DNA of 64,000 nucleotides from an uncultured Coriobacteriaceae bacterium (GCA_949294735.1 CASFII010000006.1:124001-188000), one strand, 5' to 3'; positions 9,008 through 18,403 are shown, counted from the first letter of the stretch. Notes: generated by a model from the letters alone, not told the origin. Numbers and translations: made by a program.

Positions 9008-11899
9008 TTATTCAGTACGTTCAACCTCTTTGATGGTGTAACCTTCGATGGTGTCTCCCACCTTGATGTCCTGGTACCCGCTAATGCCGATACCGCATTC
9101 ATAACCCTGCTTAACCGATTTGACGTCGTCTTTGAAACGACGGAGAGAAGCAAGGGTACCCTCGAAGATAACCGTACCGTCACGAACAACGCGGACTTTA
9201 TCGTCGCGGTTGATTTCGCCTTCAACCACATAACAGCCTGCGATTGTGCCCACGCGTGGCACCTTAAATGTTTCACGCACTTCGGCAATGCCAGTGTCTT
9301 CTTCAACAATGTCGGGCGAAAGCAAGCCAACACGAGCAGCGTTAATATCTTCAATAGCCTGATAGATAACACGATACAGGCGGATATTAACCTTTTCCTT
9401 TTCAGCCTGTTGCTTCGACTTACCAGTCGGACGAACATTGAAGCCAATAATGATAGCGTCAGAGGCAGCAGCAAGTGTAACGTCGGTTTCGGTAATACCA
9501 CCAACAGCGCTGTGTACGATATTAATACGCACTTCAGACTGATCCATCTTTTCAAAGGCATCGCGTAACGCTTCTATTGAACCTTGAACGTCAGCCTTAA
9601 CAATGAGGTTCAAGTCAGTTTGCTTACCTTCTTCGATGCGGTTAAACAGGTCATCTAGGCTCATATGAGACTTCGTTTCCTGTTCAGCCAGACGAGCACG
9701 CAAAGCGCGTTCTTCAGCGAGCTTACGGGCATCGCGTTCGTCTTCAAAAACGCGGAATTCATCACCAGCAGTTGGAACACTTGAAAGGCCAAGAATCTCT
9801 ACCGGGTCTGCAGGAAGTGCCTTTTCAGCGTGAGAACCACGAGGGTCAAGCAGTGCGCGAACACGGCCATACGAAGTGCCTGCTACCACCGTGTCGCCTG
9901 GGTGAAGCGTACCGCGCTGGACTAGCACCGTAGCAACAGGGCCTCTGCCCTTGTCAAGATTAGCCTCAATAACAAAGCCAGATGCCAAAGCGTCCGGATT
10001 TGCCTTAAGCTCAAGAACGTCTGCCTGCAAAAGAATGGTCTCCAGCAAATCATCGATATGGAGCTTCTGTTTGGCGGAAACTTCAACAAACATGTTGGAA
10101 CCGCCCCATTCTTCTGGGATAACGCCATATTCGGTAAGTTCTTGGCGAACACGGTCAGGGTTTGCGCCCGCCTTATCAATCTTGTTGACAGCAACCACAA
10201 TAGGTACGTTAGCTGCTTTTGCATGGTTAATAGCTTCAATAGTTTGAGGCATAACACCGTCATCTGCTGCAACTACCAGAACAATTACGTCAGTCACCTG
10301 AGCACCGCGTGCGCGCATGGCAGTAAACGCTTCGTGACCTGGGGTGTCAATAAAAGTAATCTGGCGGCCATTGATATTAACAACTGAAGCACCAATGTGC
10401 TGCGTAATACCACCCGCTTCGCCAGCAGCAACACCGGTATCGCGAATTGCGTCCAACAAAGAAGTTTTACCATGGTCAACATGACCCATTACCGTAACCA
10501 CCGGAGGACGTGGTTTCAAATCATCTTCAGAGTCGTTGTAGACCACCGCATATTCCTCTTCTGGAGAAACAACGCGAACTTTACGACCCATGTCATCGGC
10601 AATAAGTTCCACCAAATCGTCGCTCATAGATTGCGTAAGAGTAAGCACCTGACCAAGCATGAACAAACGTTTAATAACATCGTTTGAAGGAACATTCAAA
10701 AGCTCAGCGAACTTCGCGACGGTAACACCTTGAGGAACCTCAACAACTGAATCATCCAAGACCAAGGTAGGATCTAAGCCCTTTTCCAAAGCTTCCATTT
10801 CCATACGTTCGCGTTGCTGCTGTTCGCGTTTTTCCTTACGCTTTTTGCGGCGACCTTCGCCTTCATGAGAGCTCGCAGCTGCAACCGCAGCACGAGCTTC
10901 AGCTAATACCTTATCGCGCGAAAGCTTTTCAGCTTTTACGGCCATCTGAGCATAGCGGTCTTCATTGGCAGGAATATCGGCTTCCAGTTCAGGTACGGAA
11001 GGAACAAAACCCTTCTTACCCTTTGACTTATTCTTTTTGCCGCGACGTCCATCTTCGCCGTCGTGGAAATCCCCTGCAGAAGCATAATCATTGCCACGAC
11101 CGCGTCCACGGTTGTCCTGCTTACCGCGAGAAGGTCCACCATGAGACTTCTGCTGTTCGATGCGCTGCTTTTCAGCTTCAATCTGAGAAAGCAAGGAATC
11201 GAATTTCCCCGCACCCTTGGCAGCAGGAGCGCTCTTATGTTTGGGAGCCTCATGCGCAGCAGGGGTTTCAGTCTCAGCCTTCGTTGCCTTCTTGCCGCCA
11301 CGATTACGAAGGGCATCTTCCACAGCTTGCTTTTTAGCCACTTCGCGAGCAAGAGCCTCAGCCTGTGCGCGTGCTTTAGCTTCAGCCTTTTCCTTTGCTA
11401 CGCGTTCTTTTTCGGCCTGAATCTGCTCGGCCAAACTTTGGAACGCAGAAGCCGGTTTTGGAGCTACTTTCTTGGCAGGCGTTCCTGCGGTCTTTTGTTG
11501 GGTTTCAGGCGCTGTCTGAGTAGTAGCTACCTCAGCAGTTACACTCGTAGCACCCAAGACGCCCCCATCTTCACCAGCCGCAGCACGACGAGCACGCTCC
11601 GCTTCGCGTTCAGCGCGCTCCTTTTCAACCGCAGCACGTCGAGCTGCTTCTTCCGCAGCCTTACGCTCTTCTGCTTCACGGCGTTCCGCTTCTAAAGCAG
11701 CAGCCTCTTCTGCGGCAATTTTTCCAGCGCGCTCCTTAATTGCTGGCTCCAGATTCTTACGAATCTTGTCCACATAGGCATCGGCAAGAACGCTGGCATG
11801 GCTCTTTGCCGGAATCTTCATTTCTTTTAATTTATCCAGCAGCTCCTTGCTGGACATGTCAAATTCTTTTGCTAATTCGTGTACTCGCATGCTCGCCAT
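9008..11899 (-). CDS. infB: translation initiation factor IF-2
   Basis: GTPase that brings fMet-tRNA to the ribosome. The 963-residue protein has an N-terminal IF2_N domain ([19 protein letters not shown]), then a long Ala/Glu/Lys/Arg-rich linker to about residue 370. A second IF2_N-like domain ([21 protein letters not shown]) precedes the G domain: [21 protein letters not shown]. Domains II-IV follow. The ATG at 11899 has a GAGGAGA site; the second ATG, three codons later, is less well placed. The long linker is usual for actinobacterial IF-2. Confidence 0.97.
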   Translation of the reverse strand: MASMRVHELAKEFDMSSKELLDKLKEMKIPAKSHASVLADAYVDKIRKNLEPAIKERAGKIAAEEAAALEAERREAEERKAAEEAARRAAVEKERAEREAERARRAAAGEDGGVLGATSVTAEVATTQTAPETQQKTAGTPAKKVAPKPASAFQSLAEQIQAEKERVAKEKAEAKARAQAEALAREVAKKQAVEDALRNRGGKKATKAETETPAAHEAPKHKSAPAAKGAGKFDSLLSQIEAEKQRIEQQKSHGGPSRGKQDNRGRGRGNDYASAGDFHDGEDGRRGKKNKSKGKKGFVPSVPELEADIPANEDRYAQMAVKAEKLSRDKVLAEARAAVAAASSHEGEGRRKKRKEKREQQQRERMEMEALEKGLDPTLVLDDSVVEVPQGVTVAKFAELLNVPSNDVIKRLFMLGQVLTLTQSMSDDLVELIADDMGRKVRVVSPEEEYAVVYNDSEDDLKPRPPVVTVMGHVDHGKTSLLDAIRDTGVAAGEAGGITQHIGASVVNINGRQITFIDTPGHEAFTAMRARGAQVTDVIVLVVAADDGVMPQTIEAINHAKAANVPIVVAVNKIDKAGANPDRVRQELTEYGVIPEEWGGSNMFVEVSAKQKLHIDDLLETILLQADVLELKANPDALASGFVIEANLDKGRGPVATVLVQRGTLHPGDTVVAGTSYGRVRALLDPRGSHAEKALPADPVEILGLSSVPTAGDEFRVFEDERDARKLAEERALRARLAEQETKSHMSLDDLFNRIEEGKQTDLNLIVKADVQGSIEALRDAFEKMDQSEVRINIVHSAVGGITETDVTLAAASDAIIIGFNVRPTGKSKQQAEKEKVNIRLYRVIYQAIEDINAARVGLLSPDIVEEDTGIAEVRETFKVPRVGTIAGCYVVEGEINRDDKVRVVRDGTVIFEGTLASLRRFKDDVKSVKQGYECGIGISGYQDIKVGDTIEGYTIKEVERTE

Positions 11900-11920
11900 A
11901 CACTTCTCCTCACTGAGACC

Positions 11921-12190
11921 TTACTGATCCCAACATTTATGCATCTCATCAGCAATGCGTTCCAACAAGTCATTACTGATAGAAGTTCGCAAAGCCCGTT
12001 CAAACCGTTTCGTTTTACGAGCTTTAACAAAACAGCTCTCGGAGCAAACATACGATCCTCTGCCAGAAGCTCGCCCCGATTCATCATAAAAAACAGTTCC
12101 TTCGCTGCTTTTTACCACACGAAACAAGTCTTTCTTATCCGCTTGTTTACCGCACGCTATACAGGTGCGCATGTGGCACGACTTAGACAA
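11921..12190 (-). CDS. rnpM: RNase P modulator RnpM (YlxR, DUF448)
   Basis: Small basic nucleic-acid-binding protein; members of the family have been shown to bind and modulate RNase P. The 89 residues carry the CIACG motif near the N-terminus, GRGSYVC, and the RKTKRFERAL segment typical of YlxR. I favour the TTG start at 12190: it follows the nusA stop directly and has GGAG six bases upstream, inside the nusA end. The next in-frame ATG at 12172 has no ribosome site. The gene lies between nusA and infB as in most Gram-positives. Confidence 0.9.
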   Translation of the reverse strand: MSKSCHMRTCIACGKQADKKDLFRVVKSSEGTVFYDESGRASGRGSYVCSESCFVKARKTKRFERALRTSISNDLLERIADEMHKCWDQ

Positions 12191-13393
12191 TTACTGCTCC
12201 AGTCCTTCGTGAATACCGCAGAAGCGGCTACCGGGACGTGCATGGTTGCGGCAACGTACCCCGTCTTCGCTTTCGTAGCAGCAAATGCCAGTGTTTTCGT
12301 CTTCTTCCTCTTCATCGATGAGCATATTGTCATCAAGCGGTTCGCCAGTAAACGAAGCGCTCTTGATATCAATGTGCCAACCAGTTAAACGAGCAGCTAG
12401 ACGTGCATTCTGACCTTCCTTGCCAATAGCAAGAGAAAGTTGATCGTCTGGAACGAGCACCGTTGCATAGTGGTTTTCTTCGTCAACGGTTACATTCATA
12501 ACGCGAGCCGGAGAAAGCGCATTAGCAACATAAACGGCTGGATTATCGCTCCACTGAATCACATCAACACGTTCGTTGCGAAGTTCTTCGACGACCATAC
12601 GTACACGGCTACCCTTAGGACCGACGCAGGCACCTACAGGATCAAGGTTGGCTTCGCGGGAAGCTACTGCAACCTTAGAACGTGCACCAGGTTCACGCGC
12701 AATAGACTTGATTTCCACGACGCCGTCATAAATTTCTGGAACTTCAATTTCGAACAAGCGACGAATCAAATCCGGGTGCGTACGAGAAACCACAATCGGC
12801 GGACGAGACTGCTCACCGCGCATACGCGGTTCATCCGAATTCGGATTACGTACGTCAATGATGAGCACTTTCAGACGCTGGTTGTGACGATAATGTTCGT
12901 TAGCAGGGCGTTCGTTGCGCTCATTCGGGTTGCGCGTTAAGTCGTAATGCGGAAGTTCTGCTTCAACACCATCGCGAATCTTTACGATAGTGAACTCAGG
13001 AGTACCCTGTAAAACCGTGCACGTAACCAAATCGCCCACACGATCAGAAAATTCTTCGTAGATAGACTGACGGCCTGCTTCACGTACCAAAGAAGCAATA
13101 ACGCTTTTGGCAGTTTGTGCAGCAATGCGGCTTACGTTATCAGGAGTTACGTCACGCTCTTCGAATTCGGCGTAATTGCCTTCTTCGTCAGGTTCTCCCA
13201 CAGGAACCAACTCATATACATAGATACGACCAGTTTGGCGATCGATTGTGACGCGAGCGTCCCATTCCAAGTCCAAAATGTGCTGATAGCTCTTAGCCAA
13301 CGCCTGCTCAAGACGCTCAATCATGTAGAATTCATCAATCTTGCGTTCGTGCGCCAAATCTTGCAAAGCTTCAATAAGTTCTGAATTTGCCAC
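12191..13393 (-). CDS. nusA: transcription elongation/termination factor NusA with a C-terminal cysteine-rich tail
   Basis: Binds RNA polymerase and RNA and acts on pausing, termination and antitermination. The 400 residues contain the N-terminal RNAP-binding domain, an S1 domain (about 130-200) and two KH domains (about 200-345, with GACVGPKGSRV and AIGKEGQNARLAARLTG). After an acidic linker (EEEEDENT) comes an unusual end with C371, C372, C381, C392 and H395 in the pattern CC-x8-C-x10-C-x2-H. This looks like a small zinc knuckle and is absent from classical NusA proteins. It lies in the rimP-nusA-rnpM-infB operon. Confidence 0.96.
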   Translation of the reverse strand: MANSELIEALQDLAHERKIDEFYMIERLEQALAKSYQHILDLEWDARVTIDRQTGRIYVYELVPVGEPDEEGNYAEFEERDVTPDNVSRIAAQTAKSVIASLVREAGRQSIYEEFSDRVGDLVTCTVLQGTPEFTIVKIRDGVEAELPHYDLTRNPNERNERPANEHYRHNQRLKVLIIDVRNPNSDEPRMRGEQSRPPIVVSRTHPDLIRRLFEIEVPEIYDGVVEIKSIAREPGARSKVAVASREANLDPVGACVGPKGSRVRMVVEELRNERVDVIQWSDNPAVYVANALSPARVMNVTVDEENHYATVLVPDDQLSLAIGKEGQNARLAARLTGWHIDIKSASFTGEPLDDNMLIDEEEEDENTGICCYESEDGVRCRNHARPGSRFCGIHEGLEQ

Positions 13394-13454
13394 CTCTCGC
13401 TTCCTTTCTTTTCAAGTCCTTGCGGACGTTATTCCTATATCTCGTACCTTACTT

Positions 13455-13952
13455 CTAAGAATTAAAATTAATCGTACCTTTAAGATGCGCGCGCTTTATA
13501 TTGTCAAGCGGAAGAGAAACCTGTTCGCCTTCCACTTCCAAAACCACTGCGGTTGCATCTTCGCTCACACCCTGAAGCACACCCGTCCAAGCTTTTCTAC
13601 CGTCAACAGGCTGAGAAGTCTTTACGACCGCTTCTTCACCCTTAAAACGTTCGAAATGTTCAGGAGTGCGCAATGGTCGGTCGATACCAGGGGAAGAAAC
13701 TTCAAGCATATACGCGCCAGGGAACGGATCAAGCGCATCCATGATTTCGTTAATCCAAGCTTGCGCAGAAGAAAGCGCATCAAAACTCACGCCAGATTCG
13801 GTGTCGATATAAACGCGAATCGTAGGGGATTTTTTGGATCCCACCACTTCGACCGTTACAATTTCCACACCTTCAGTTGTAGCACGTGGAATTAACGCAT
13901 CGAGCAAAGATTGTTCTTTGGCACTCAGCAAGTTTTCACCTCTTTCTTCCAT
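13455..13952 (-). CDS. rimP: ribosome maturation factor RimP
   Basis: Assists 30S ribosomal subunit maturation. The 165-residue protein has VTVEVVGSKKSPTIRVYID and the highly conserved LEVSSPGIDRPL motif at about 103-114, followed by the C-terminal SH3-like domain. It is the first gene of the rimP-nusA-rnpM-infB-rbfA-nrnA-truB-ribF operon. A promoter and a leader hairpin lie in the 317 bases upstream. Confidence 0.95.
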   Translation of the reverse strand: MEERGENLLSAKEQSLLDALIPRATTEGVEIVTVEVVGSKKSPTIRVYIDTESGVSFDALSSAQAWINEIMDALDPFPGAYMLEVSSPGIDRPLRTPEHFERFKGEEAVVKTSQPVDGRKAWTGVLQGVSEDATAVVLEVEGEQVSLPLDNIKRAHLKGTINFNS

Positions 13953-14041
13953 CTGTTATCACATACACACCGCGCTATGTGCACGGCATAACGGGCATCT
14001 ACGATGCATCTTGCCAATCTAAAACTCCCCCAACATACAAA

Positions 14042-14066
14042 GAAAGCGGGAACAAGCCCCACTTTC
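14042..14066 (-). promoter_or_regulatory. leader hairpin upstream of rimP
   Basis: Stem 14042-14050 with 14058-14066, one C-A mismatch, 7-base loop. On the minus strand it is followed by TCTTTGTATG, moderately T-rich. It sits in the predicted 5' leader of the rimP-nusA operon, so it may act as an attenuator. NusA autoregulates its own operon in some bacteria; here this is inference only. Confidence 0.4.
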
Positions 14067-14113
14067 TCACGTCGAAAAAGTATGAAATACGCATTCGCGC
14101 ATTGCAGTTCATC

Positions 14114-14119
14114 TTTATA
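14114..14119 (-). promoter_or_regulatory. -10 box of the rimP-nusA-infB operon
   Basis: Minus strand reads TGG-TATAAA, an extended -10, about 160 bases upstream of the rimP ATG. The -35 region is poor. It is the best promoter candidate in the gap. Confidence 0.5.
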
Positions 14120-14211
14120 CCACAGAAAAGACATTTTGCCTAGCCGTTGCCCATTCGCCCCCGCAATTTACCCACACCTTTAACCTTTAAAATACTTTCC
14201 TTAATTCGTCC

Positions 14212-14220
14212 TGCTATAAT
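14212..14220 (+). promoter_or_regulatory. extended -10 promoter of trxA
   Basis: TGC-TATAAT, a consensus extended -10, 50 bases upstream of the trxA ATG. No clear -35 hexamer, as is usual when TGn is present. Confidence 0.65.
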
Positions 14221-14269
14221 GCGCGATGGTACATAGGTAACTCATGCAAATTCGATATAAGGAGTAATT

Positions 14270-14581
14270 ATGAGTGAAGTAGTTTCTTCCGCAGAATTCC
14301 AGAGCAAAGTACTGGAAGCAGAAGGCAAGGTTCTTGTTGACTTCTTTGCCACCTGGTGCGGACCTTGCCGTATGCTGGCTCCCACGCTGGAAGAAGTAGC
14401 CAAGGAAGCAGCCGATAAGGTAAAGGTTTACAAGGTTGACATTGACGAAAGCCCAGACGTAGCTGGTCGTTATGGCGTAATGAGCGTTCCAACGCTGATT
14501 CTGTTCGAAAACGGTGAAGCTATTCGTCAAACCATTGGTGCTCAACCAAAACAAAACATTCTCATGATGATTGGTGACTAA
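14270..14581 (+). CDS. trxA: thioredoxin
   Basis: Reduces protein disulfides. The 103-residue protein has the active site W29-C30-G-P-C33 within VDFFATWCGPCRM, the conserved YKVDIDE strand and the cis-proline motif VPTLILF. It is single-domain, with no signal peptide. A TAAGGAG ribosome site precedes the ATG. It is a monocistronic gene with its own promoter and a strong terminator; no thioredoxin reductase lies in the window. Confidence 0.97.
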   Translation: MSEVVSSAEFQSKVLEAEGKVLVDFFATWCGPCRMLAPTLEEVAKEAADKVKVYKVDIDESPDVAGRYGVMSVPTLILFENGEAIRQTIGAQPKQNILMMIGD

Positions 14582-14640
14582 CACCTCTGTTTGTTTACAC
14601 TTTGCTGCAAGCAAAAGTTACATCTTGGTAATGGTTTTTA

Positions 14641-14678
14641 AGAATCCCGTTCATATACGAACGGGATTCTTTCTATTT
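14641..14678 (+). terminator. rho-independent terminator of trxA
   Basis: Perfect 12 bp stem (14641-14652 with 14659-14670), 6-base loop, then TTCTATTT. A textbook intrinsic terminator 60 bases after the trxA stop. Confidence 0.9.
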
Positions 14679-14762
14679 GGCATAATAAGAGCATTAACTA
14701 GAGGAAAGCAGTTCAAAGAATAGCTGTTCGGATCTGCTCGTTTGAAAGACACCAGAGGCACT

Positions 14763-15662
14763 ATGACTGAAACGAAAGAATATTCCACCTCTTCTCCAGC
14801 TTATTCGGGCAAAACATTAACTCACGCCAACCTCATCCTTGAAGGCGGGGCCATGAGGGGTCAGTTTACAGCAGGTGTACTTGACTATTTCATGGAACAG
14901 GGTTTGTTTTGCGATAACACCATAGGTGTGTCAGCGGGTTCATTGTGTGGGTACAACTATGTTGCTGGTCAAATTGGCAGATCATGCTATCAGAACTTAA
15001 AATACTGCGATGACTGGCGCTACCTTTCTATGAAAAGCTTTGTTCGCACAGGCAACGCCTTTGGCAGGGACTTTGCCTTTCGCGAAATTCCTGAAGAATT
15101 AGATCCCTTTGACTATTCAACATTCAACAACTCCCCTCTGAACCTTACTGTCGTTTCAAGTAATCTTGAAACAGGGGAAGCTGATTATCACCTTATGAAA
15201 TCGCAAGATGACCTACCCTATATGATTGCATCATCTTCCATGCCTTTGGTGAGCCAGATTGTAGAAGTGGACGATAAATTACTTTTAGATGGTGGCACCT
15301 GTGACAGTGTGCCTATTCTCTATTCCTTGCTCAGCGGTGCGAAAAAACACATTGTGGTACTTACTCAAGATGCAACGTATGAGAAAAAACCCAATAAGAT
15401 GATGCCCGCAATCCGACAACTATATTCAGATTATCCCTATTACTTAGACCGCCTCCAGTATCGCCATTATGAGTACAACAGAACCTATCGGTTTATTGAA
15501 AAACTAGCAAAAGAAGGTGGTTGTTTTGTTATCCGACCACCAAAACCAGTGACCGTTGCCTCAATGGAAAAAGATAGAGAAAAACTCTTGGAACTTTATG
15601 AACAAGGCTATGCAGAAGCAATGAAGAACTTTAAGGCCTTGCAAAATTACCTTACAAGCTAG
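14763..15662 (+). CDS. patatin-like phospholipase family protein
   Basis: Predicted serine lipid acyl hydrolase with a Ser-Asp dyad. In the 299-residue protein the oxyanion loop is GGAMRGQ at about 28, the nucleophile elbow G-V-S57-A-G lies at 55-59, and the DGG motif has D176 (LLLDGGTCD). No signal peptide or membrane segment is seen, so it is probably cytoplasmic. I chose the ATG at 14763 with an AGAGG ribosome site; an in-frame TTG at 14742 is less likely. It resembles the YjjU-type patatins of Firmicutes and Actinobacteria. The substrate is unknown. Confidence 0.88.
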   Translation: MTETKEYSTSSPAYSGKTLTHANLILEGGAMRGQFTAGVLDYFMEQGLFCDNTIGVSAGSLCGYNYVAGQIGRSCYQNLKYCDDWRYLSMKSFVRTGNAFGRDFAFREIPEELDPFDYSTFNNSPLNLTVVSSNLETGEADYHLMKSQDDLPYMIASSSMPLVSQIVEVDDKLLLDGGTCDSVPILYSLLSGAKKHIVVLTQDATYEKKPNKMMPAIRQLYSDYPYYLDRLQYRHYEYNRTYRFIEKLAKEGGCFVIRPPKPVTVASMEKDREKLLELYEQGYAEAMKNFKALQNYLTS

Positions 15663-15670
15663 AGCAAATC

Positions 15671-15695
15671 AAAAAGCCCGCAAAGCGGGCTTTTT
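15671..15695. terminator. bidirectional terminator between patatin gene and thrS
   Basis: Perfect 11 bp stem with a 3-base loop; the arms begin with A5 and end with T5, so it can terminate both converging transcripts. Confidence 0.9.
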
Positions 15696-15718
15696 GAAAG
15701 ATAGCGATAGGTTAAAAC

Positions 15719-17632
15719 TTAGAGAACCGACTCTTTAATAACATTCAAGAGTTCTTCGGTTGTCCACGTACCCTTATCGCCTTCATGGCGCTCACGAACA
15801 CTTACCGTGCCATTTTCTACTTCTTTGTCACCCAAAACCACCATGTAGGGAATCTTTTGAGCCTGAGCCTTTGCAATCTTGACACGCATCGGTTCGTTTT
15901 GTTCGTAGACTTCAACACGGCCACCAACCGCATTGATTTCTGCAGCCAGTTTTTGAGCGGCTTCAACATGGCGATCAGCCAGCGGTAAAACAGCTACCTG
16001 AACAGGAGCCAACCACAGAGGCAGCGCACCAGCATAATGCTCAATCAGGATGCCTAAGAAGCGTTCAATAGAGCCGAAGATGGCCCGGTGGAGCATCCAG
16101 GGTCGCTCTTCGGTATTGTCCTCGGTGCGATACGTTAAACCAAAGCGTTCAGGCATATTGAAGTCAACCTGAACCGTAGAACACTGCCACGTACGTCCAA
16201 TAGCATCCTTAACCTTGATGTCAATCTTAGGACCATAGAAGGCACCGTCGCCTTCGTTAATGTCGTACACCAAGTTATGACGAGCACAGGCTTCCTTAAG
16301 AGAGTTTGTTGCATGTTCCCACATGTCATCGGTACCAATACTCTTTTCAGGACGCGTAGAAATTTCAGCAGAATATTCAAAACCGAAGGTGCTCATGATG
16401 TGGTCAACCAAATCAAGAATTGCCACCACTTCATCAACTACCTGCTCACGTGTGCAGAATACATGTGCGTCGTCTTGCGTAAAGCCGCGAGCACGCAACA
16501 AACCATGCACTACCCCGCTCATTTCATGACGATATACGGTACCAAATTCAAAGTAGCGCAGCGGAAGGTCACGATACGAATGTAGTTCGTTCTTATACAA
16601 CATAACGTGGCCAGGGCAGTTCATGGGCTTTACGCCGTATTCGCTGTAACGCGGTTCTTCATCCGTACCCTCATTGATGTTAAAGAAGTACATATTCTCT
16701 TTATAGAAGTTGTAGTGCCCTGAGGTCTTCCACACATCAGCATTGTAGATATGGGGCGTAATAACTTCTTCGTAGCCACGAGCATAAAGGTCACGACGAA
16801 GCCATTCTTGGAGCGTACGAATAACACGTGCGCCCTTTGGAAGGTACAACGGCAGACCAACACCAGCCATAGGATCCATCATGTAGATACCTAGTTCGCG
16901 GCCAAGTTTACGGTGGTCGCGCTTTTCGGCTTCTTCCTGGTTGTGAATGTATTCATCCAATTCCTTCTGCTTGAAGAAGGCGCTGCCATAAATACGCGTA
17001 AGCATCTCACGGTCGGCGTCACCGCGCCAATACGCACCCGCAAGCTTCATTAGTTTAAACGCACCCAACGAACCCGTTGAAGGCATATGCGGTCCGCGGC
17101 AAAGGTCGGTAAAGCTCCCAATGGTATACGTAGTGATAGTTTCGTCTTCAGGAAGTTCGGCAATAAGTTCCAACTTGAACGGCTGGTCGGCAAACATCTG
17201 CTCAGCTTCAGCGCGGGAAACAACCTGACGAATAAACGGAAGATCTTCTTTAATGATTTCCGCCATGCGCTTTTCAATTTTTTCAAAATCCTCAGGAGAA
17301 ATAGACTGAGAAAGCTTTATGTCGTAATAAAAACCGTTTTCAATGGCAGGACCAACACCAAACTTAACATCACCGTAAATGTCAACTAGGGCTGCAGCCA
17401 TAACGTGAGCCGCAGAATGACGCAGAAGCTCTAATGCTTCGGGGCTTTTTGCAGTAACAATAGCAACCTGATCGTTTTCATGGACGGTAGCATTCAAATC
17501 AACAAGTTCACCGTTAACGGTGCCACCAAGTGCAGCCTTTGCAAGACCTGCACCAATGCTCGCAGCAACATCGGCAATAGTAGCTCCTTCAGCTACTTCC
17601 CTAAGAGATCCGTCGGGTAATACAACTTTCAT
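15719..17632 (-). CDS. thrS: threonyl-tRNA synthetase
   Basis: Charges tRNA-Thr. The protein is 637 residues from the ATG at 17632, with an AAAGGA ribosome site. The TGS domain comes first (MKVVLPDGSLREV), then the editing domain with HSAAHVM, then the class II core with the zinc-site cysteine in MNCPGH, motif 2 RHEMSGVVHGLLRARGF, and an anticodon-binding domain from about 535. The frame remains open upstream to 17968, but that stretch overlaps the next gene and has no homology to ThrRS. It is a single-gene transcript. Confidence 0.97.
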   Translation of the reverse strand: MKVVLPDGSLREVAEGATIADVAASIGAGLAKAALGGTVNGELVDLNATVHENDQVAIVTAKSPEALELLRHSAAHVMAAALVDIYGDVKFGVGPAIENGFYYDIKLSQSISPEDFEKIEKRMAEIIKEDLPFIRQVVSRAEAEQMFADQPFKLELIAELPEDETITTYTIGSFTDLCRGPHMPSTGSLGAFKLMKLAGAYWRGDADREMLTRIYGSAFFKQKELDEYIHNQEEAEKRDHRKLGRELGIYMMDPMAGVGLPLYLPKGARVIRTLQEWLRRDLYARGYEEVITPHIYNADVWKTSGHYNFYKENMYFFNINEGTDEEPRYSEYGVKPMNCPGHVMLYKNELHSYRDLPLRYFEFGTVYRHEMSGVVHGLLRARGFTQDDAHVFCTREQVVDEVVAILDLVDHIMSTFGFEYSAEISTRPEKSIGTDDMWEHATNSLKEACARHNLVYDINEGDGAFYGPKIDIKVKDAIGRTWQCSTVQVDFNMPERFGLTYRTEDNTEERPWMLHRAIFGSIERFLGILIEHYAGALPLWLAPVQVAVLPLADRHVEAAQKLAAEINAVGGRVEVYEQNEPMRVKIAKAQAQKIPYMVVLGDKEVENGTVSVRERHEGDKGTWTTEELLNVIKESVL

Positions 17633-17684
17633 GGTAGTTCCTTTCTTGTGCCGGATACATACAAAGTATCTGCACGGTTCATAA

Positions 17685-17712
17685 ATAAAGCCGCCTTGCC
17701 GGGCGGCTTTAT
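17685..17712 (-). terminator. terminator of the zinc-ribbon membrane protein gene
   Basis: Perfect 11 bp stem (17685-17695 with 17702-17712), 6-base loop, followed on the minus strand by TTTATTTATG-like sequence. It lies 18 bases after the stop of the gene at 17731. Confidence 0.8.
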
Positions 17713-17730
17713 AGTTCCTAACGTAGGTTG

Positions 17731-18291
17731 CTACTCGTTTGAAGCATGTGCTTCCGAGTGCGCACGGGAACGTGCCGGCCGAGCCTGCTGAGGTGCCGCT
17801 TGCTGCGGCGTGGTAGTTTGTGTTCGAGGACGCGGCGCACGACGCTGAGGCTGAGCAGCAGCACCACGAACAGGAGTTGCACAGTAGGGGCAAACCGTCC
17901 ACGTGGGATCGAGGGCGTGACCACAGTGACCACACAAATTCTTGAGCTGCTGATGGCAGTTCGGGCAAATGATGTAGTCTGATTCAACAGGATAGCCGCA
18001 GCTAGCGCATTCGCCAAACTTCATAAGTTCGCGCTGTTTAAGAGCAACTTCCAGCTCTTGTTCTTCGCGATCTATCTGCAGCAGAGGCGGACGAAGCAAG
18101 CAGTAAGCCACAACGCCCAGAAGTGGAACCAGCGCAACAACACCCCACACATACCACGATGTACCACGCTGATAAGCATCTCGTACAACCCAAACAATAG
18201 AGAGCACATACAGCACTACCAGCAAAATCACAACAATAAAGAACGCAGCTTGGAGCTGTGGCGTCCAAAGTTGTGCGAGCAAATCACTCAT
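17731..18291 (-). CDS. membrane protein with two zinc ribbons and a disordered tail
   Basis: I do not recognise a named function. The 186-residue protein has a first membrane helix at about 16-36, then VRDAYQRG, then a second helix at about 46-65, an arrangement like the phospholipase D N-terminal/PLDc_N-type membrane module. A charged helix follows (72-92). Two zinc ribbons come next: C95-x2-C98/C109-x2-C112 and C120-x2-C123/C134-x2-C137. The last 45 residues are rich in Gln, Pro, Ala and Arg and look disordered. It has its own extended -10 promoter and a terminator. It might be a membrane-tethered sensor or adaptor. Confidence 0.75.
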   Translation of the reverse strand: MSDLLAQLWTPQLQAAFFIVVILLVVLYVLSIVWVVRDAYQRGTSWYVWGVVALVPLLGVVAYCLLRPPLLQIDREEQELEVALKQRELMKFGECASCGYPVESDYIICPNCHQQLKNLCGHCGHALDPTWTVCPYCATPVRGAAAQPQRRAPRPRTQTTTPQQAAPQQARPARSRAHSEAHASNE

Positions 18292-18369
18292 GGCAACCTC
18301 ATTTTCTCTCGCTCAAGGACTTTACGTCCCTCATCACGTGTTTTGCAAATATAGCAAACACAACATGCC

Positions 18370-18378
18370 ATTATAGCA
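18370..18378 (-). promoter_or_regulatory. extended -10 promoter for the zinc-ribbon membrane protein
   Basis: Minus strand reads TGC-TATAAT at 18378-18370, just after the tail end of the gap behind valS and about 80 bases before the ATG at 18291. The same TGC-TATAAT occurs before trxA. Confidence 0.6.
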
Positions 18379-18403
18379 GTAAGTCACTTAATCCTTAGTC
18401 TTC

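Larger units (their letters stand above)
13953..14269. other. intergenic region between the divergent rimP operon and trxA
   Basis: These 317 bases hold no gene that I can support. They contain a minus-strand promoter for the rimP operon (14114-14119), a leader hairpin on that transcript (14042-14066) and a plus-strand extended -10 promoter for trxA (14212-14220). The remainder is A/T-rich and shows nothing recognisable. Confidence 0.7.

Noticed and set aside
8927..9568. Plus-strand 213-codon frame over infB and rbfA
   Set aside because: Antisense shadow; no ribosome site, no recognisable domain, and both minus-strand genes are certain.
11063..11695. Plus-strand 210-codon frame rich in Ser, Leu and Phe
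   Set aside because: Antisense of the Ala/Glu/Lys/Arg-rich IF-2 linker, whose composition leaves the opposite strand open.
17633..17968. Upstream extension of the thrS frame by 112 codons
   Set aside because: It runs through the terminator and the zinc-ribbon gene in another frame, has no ThrRS similarity, and the ATG at 17632 has a good ribosome site followed by the TGS domain.
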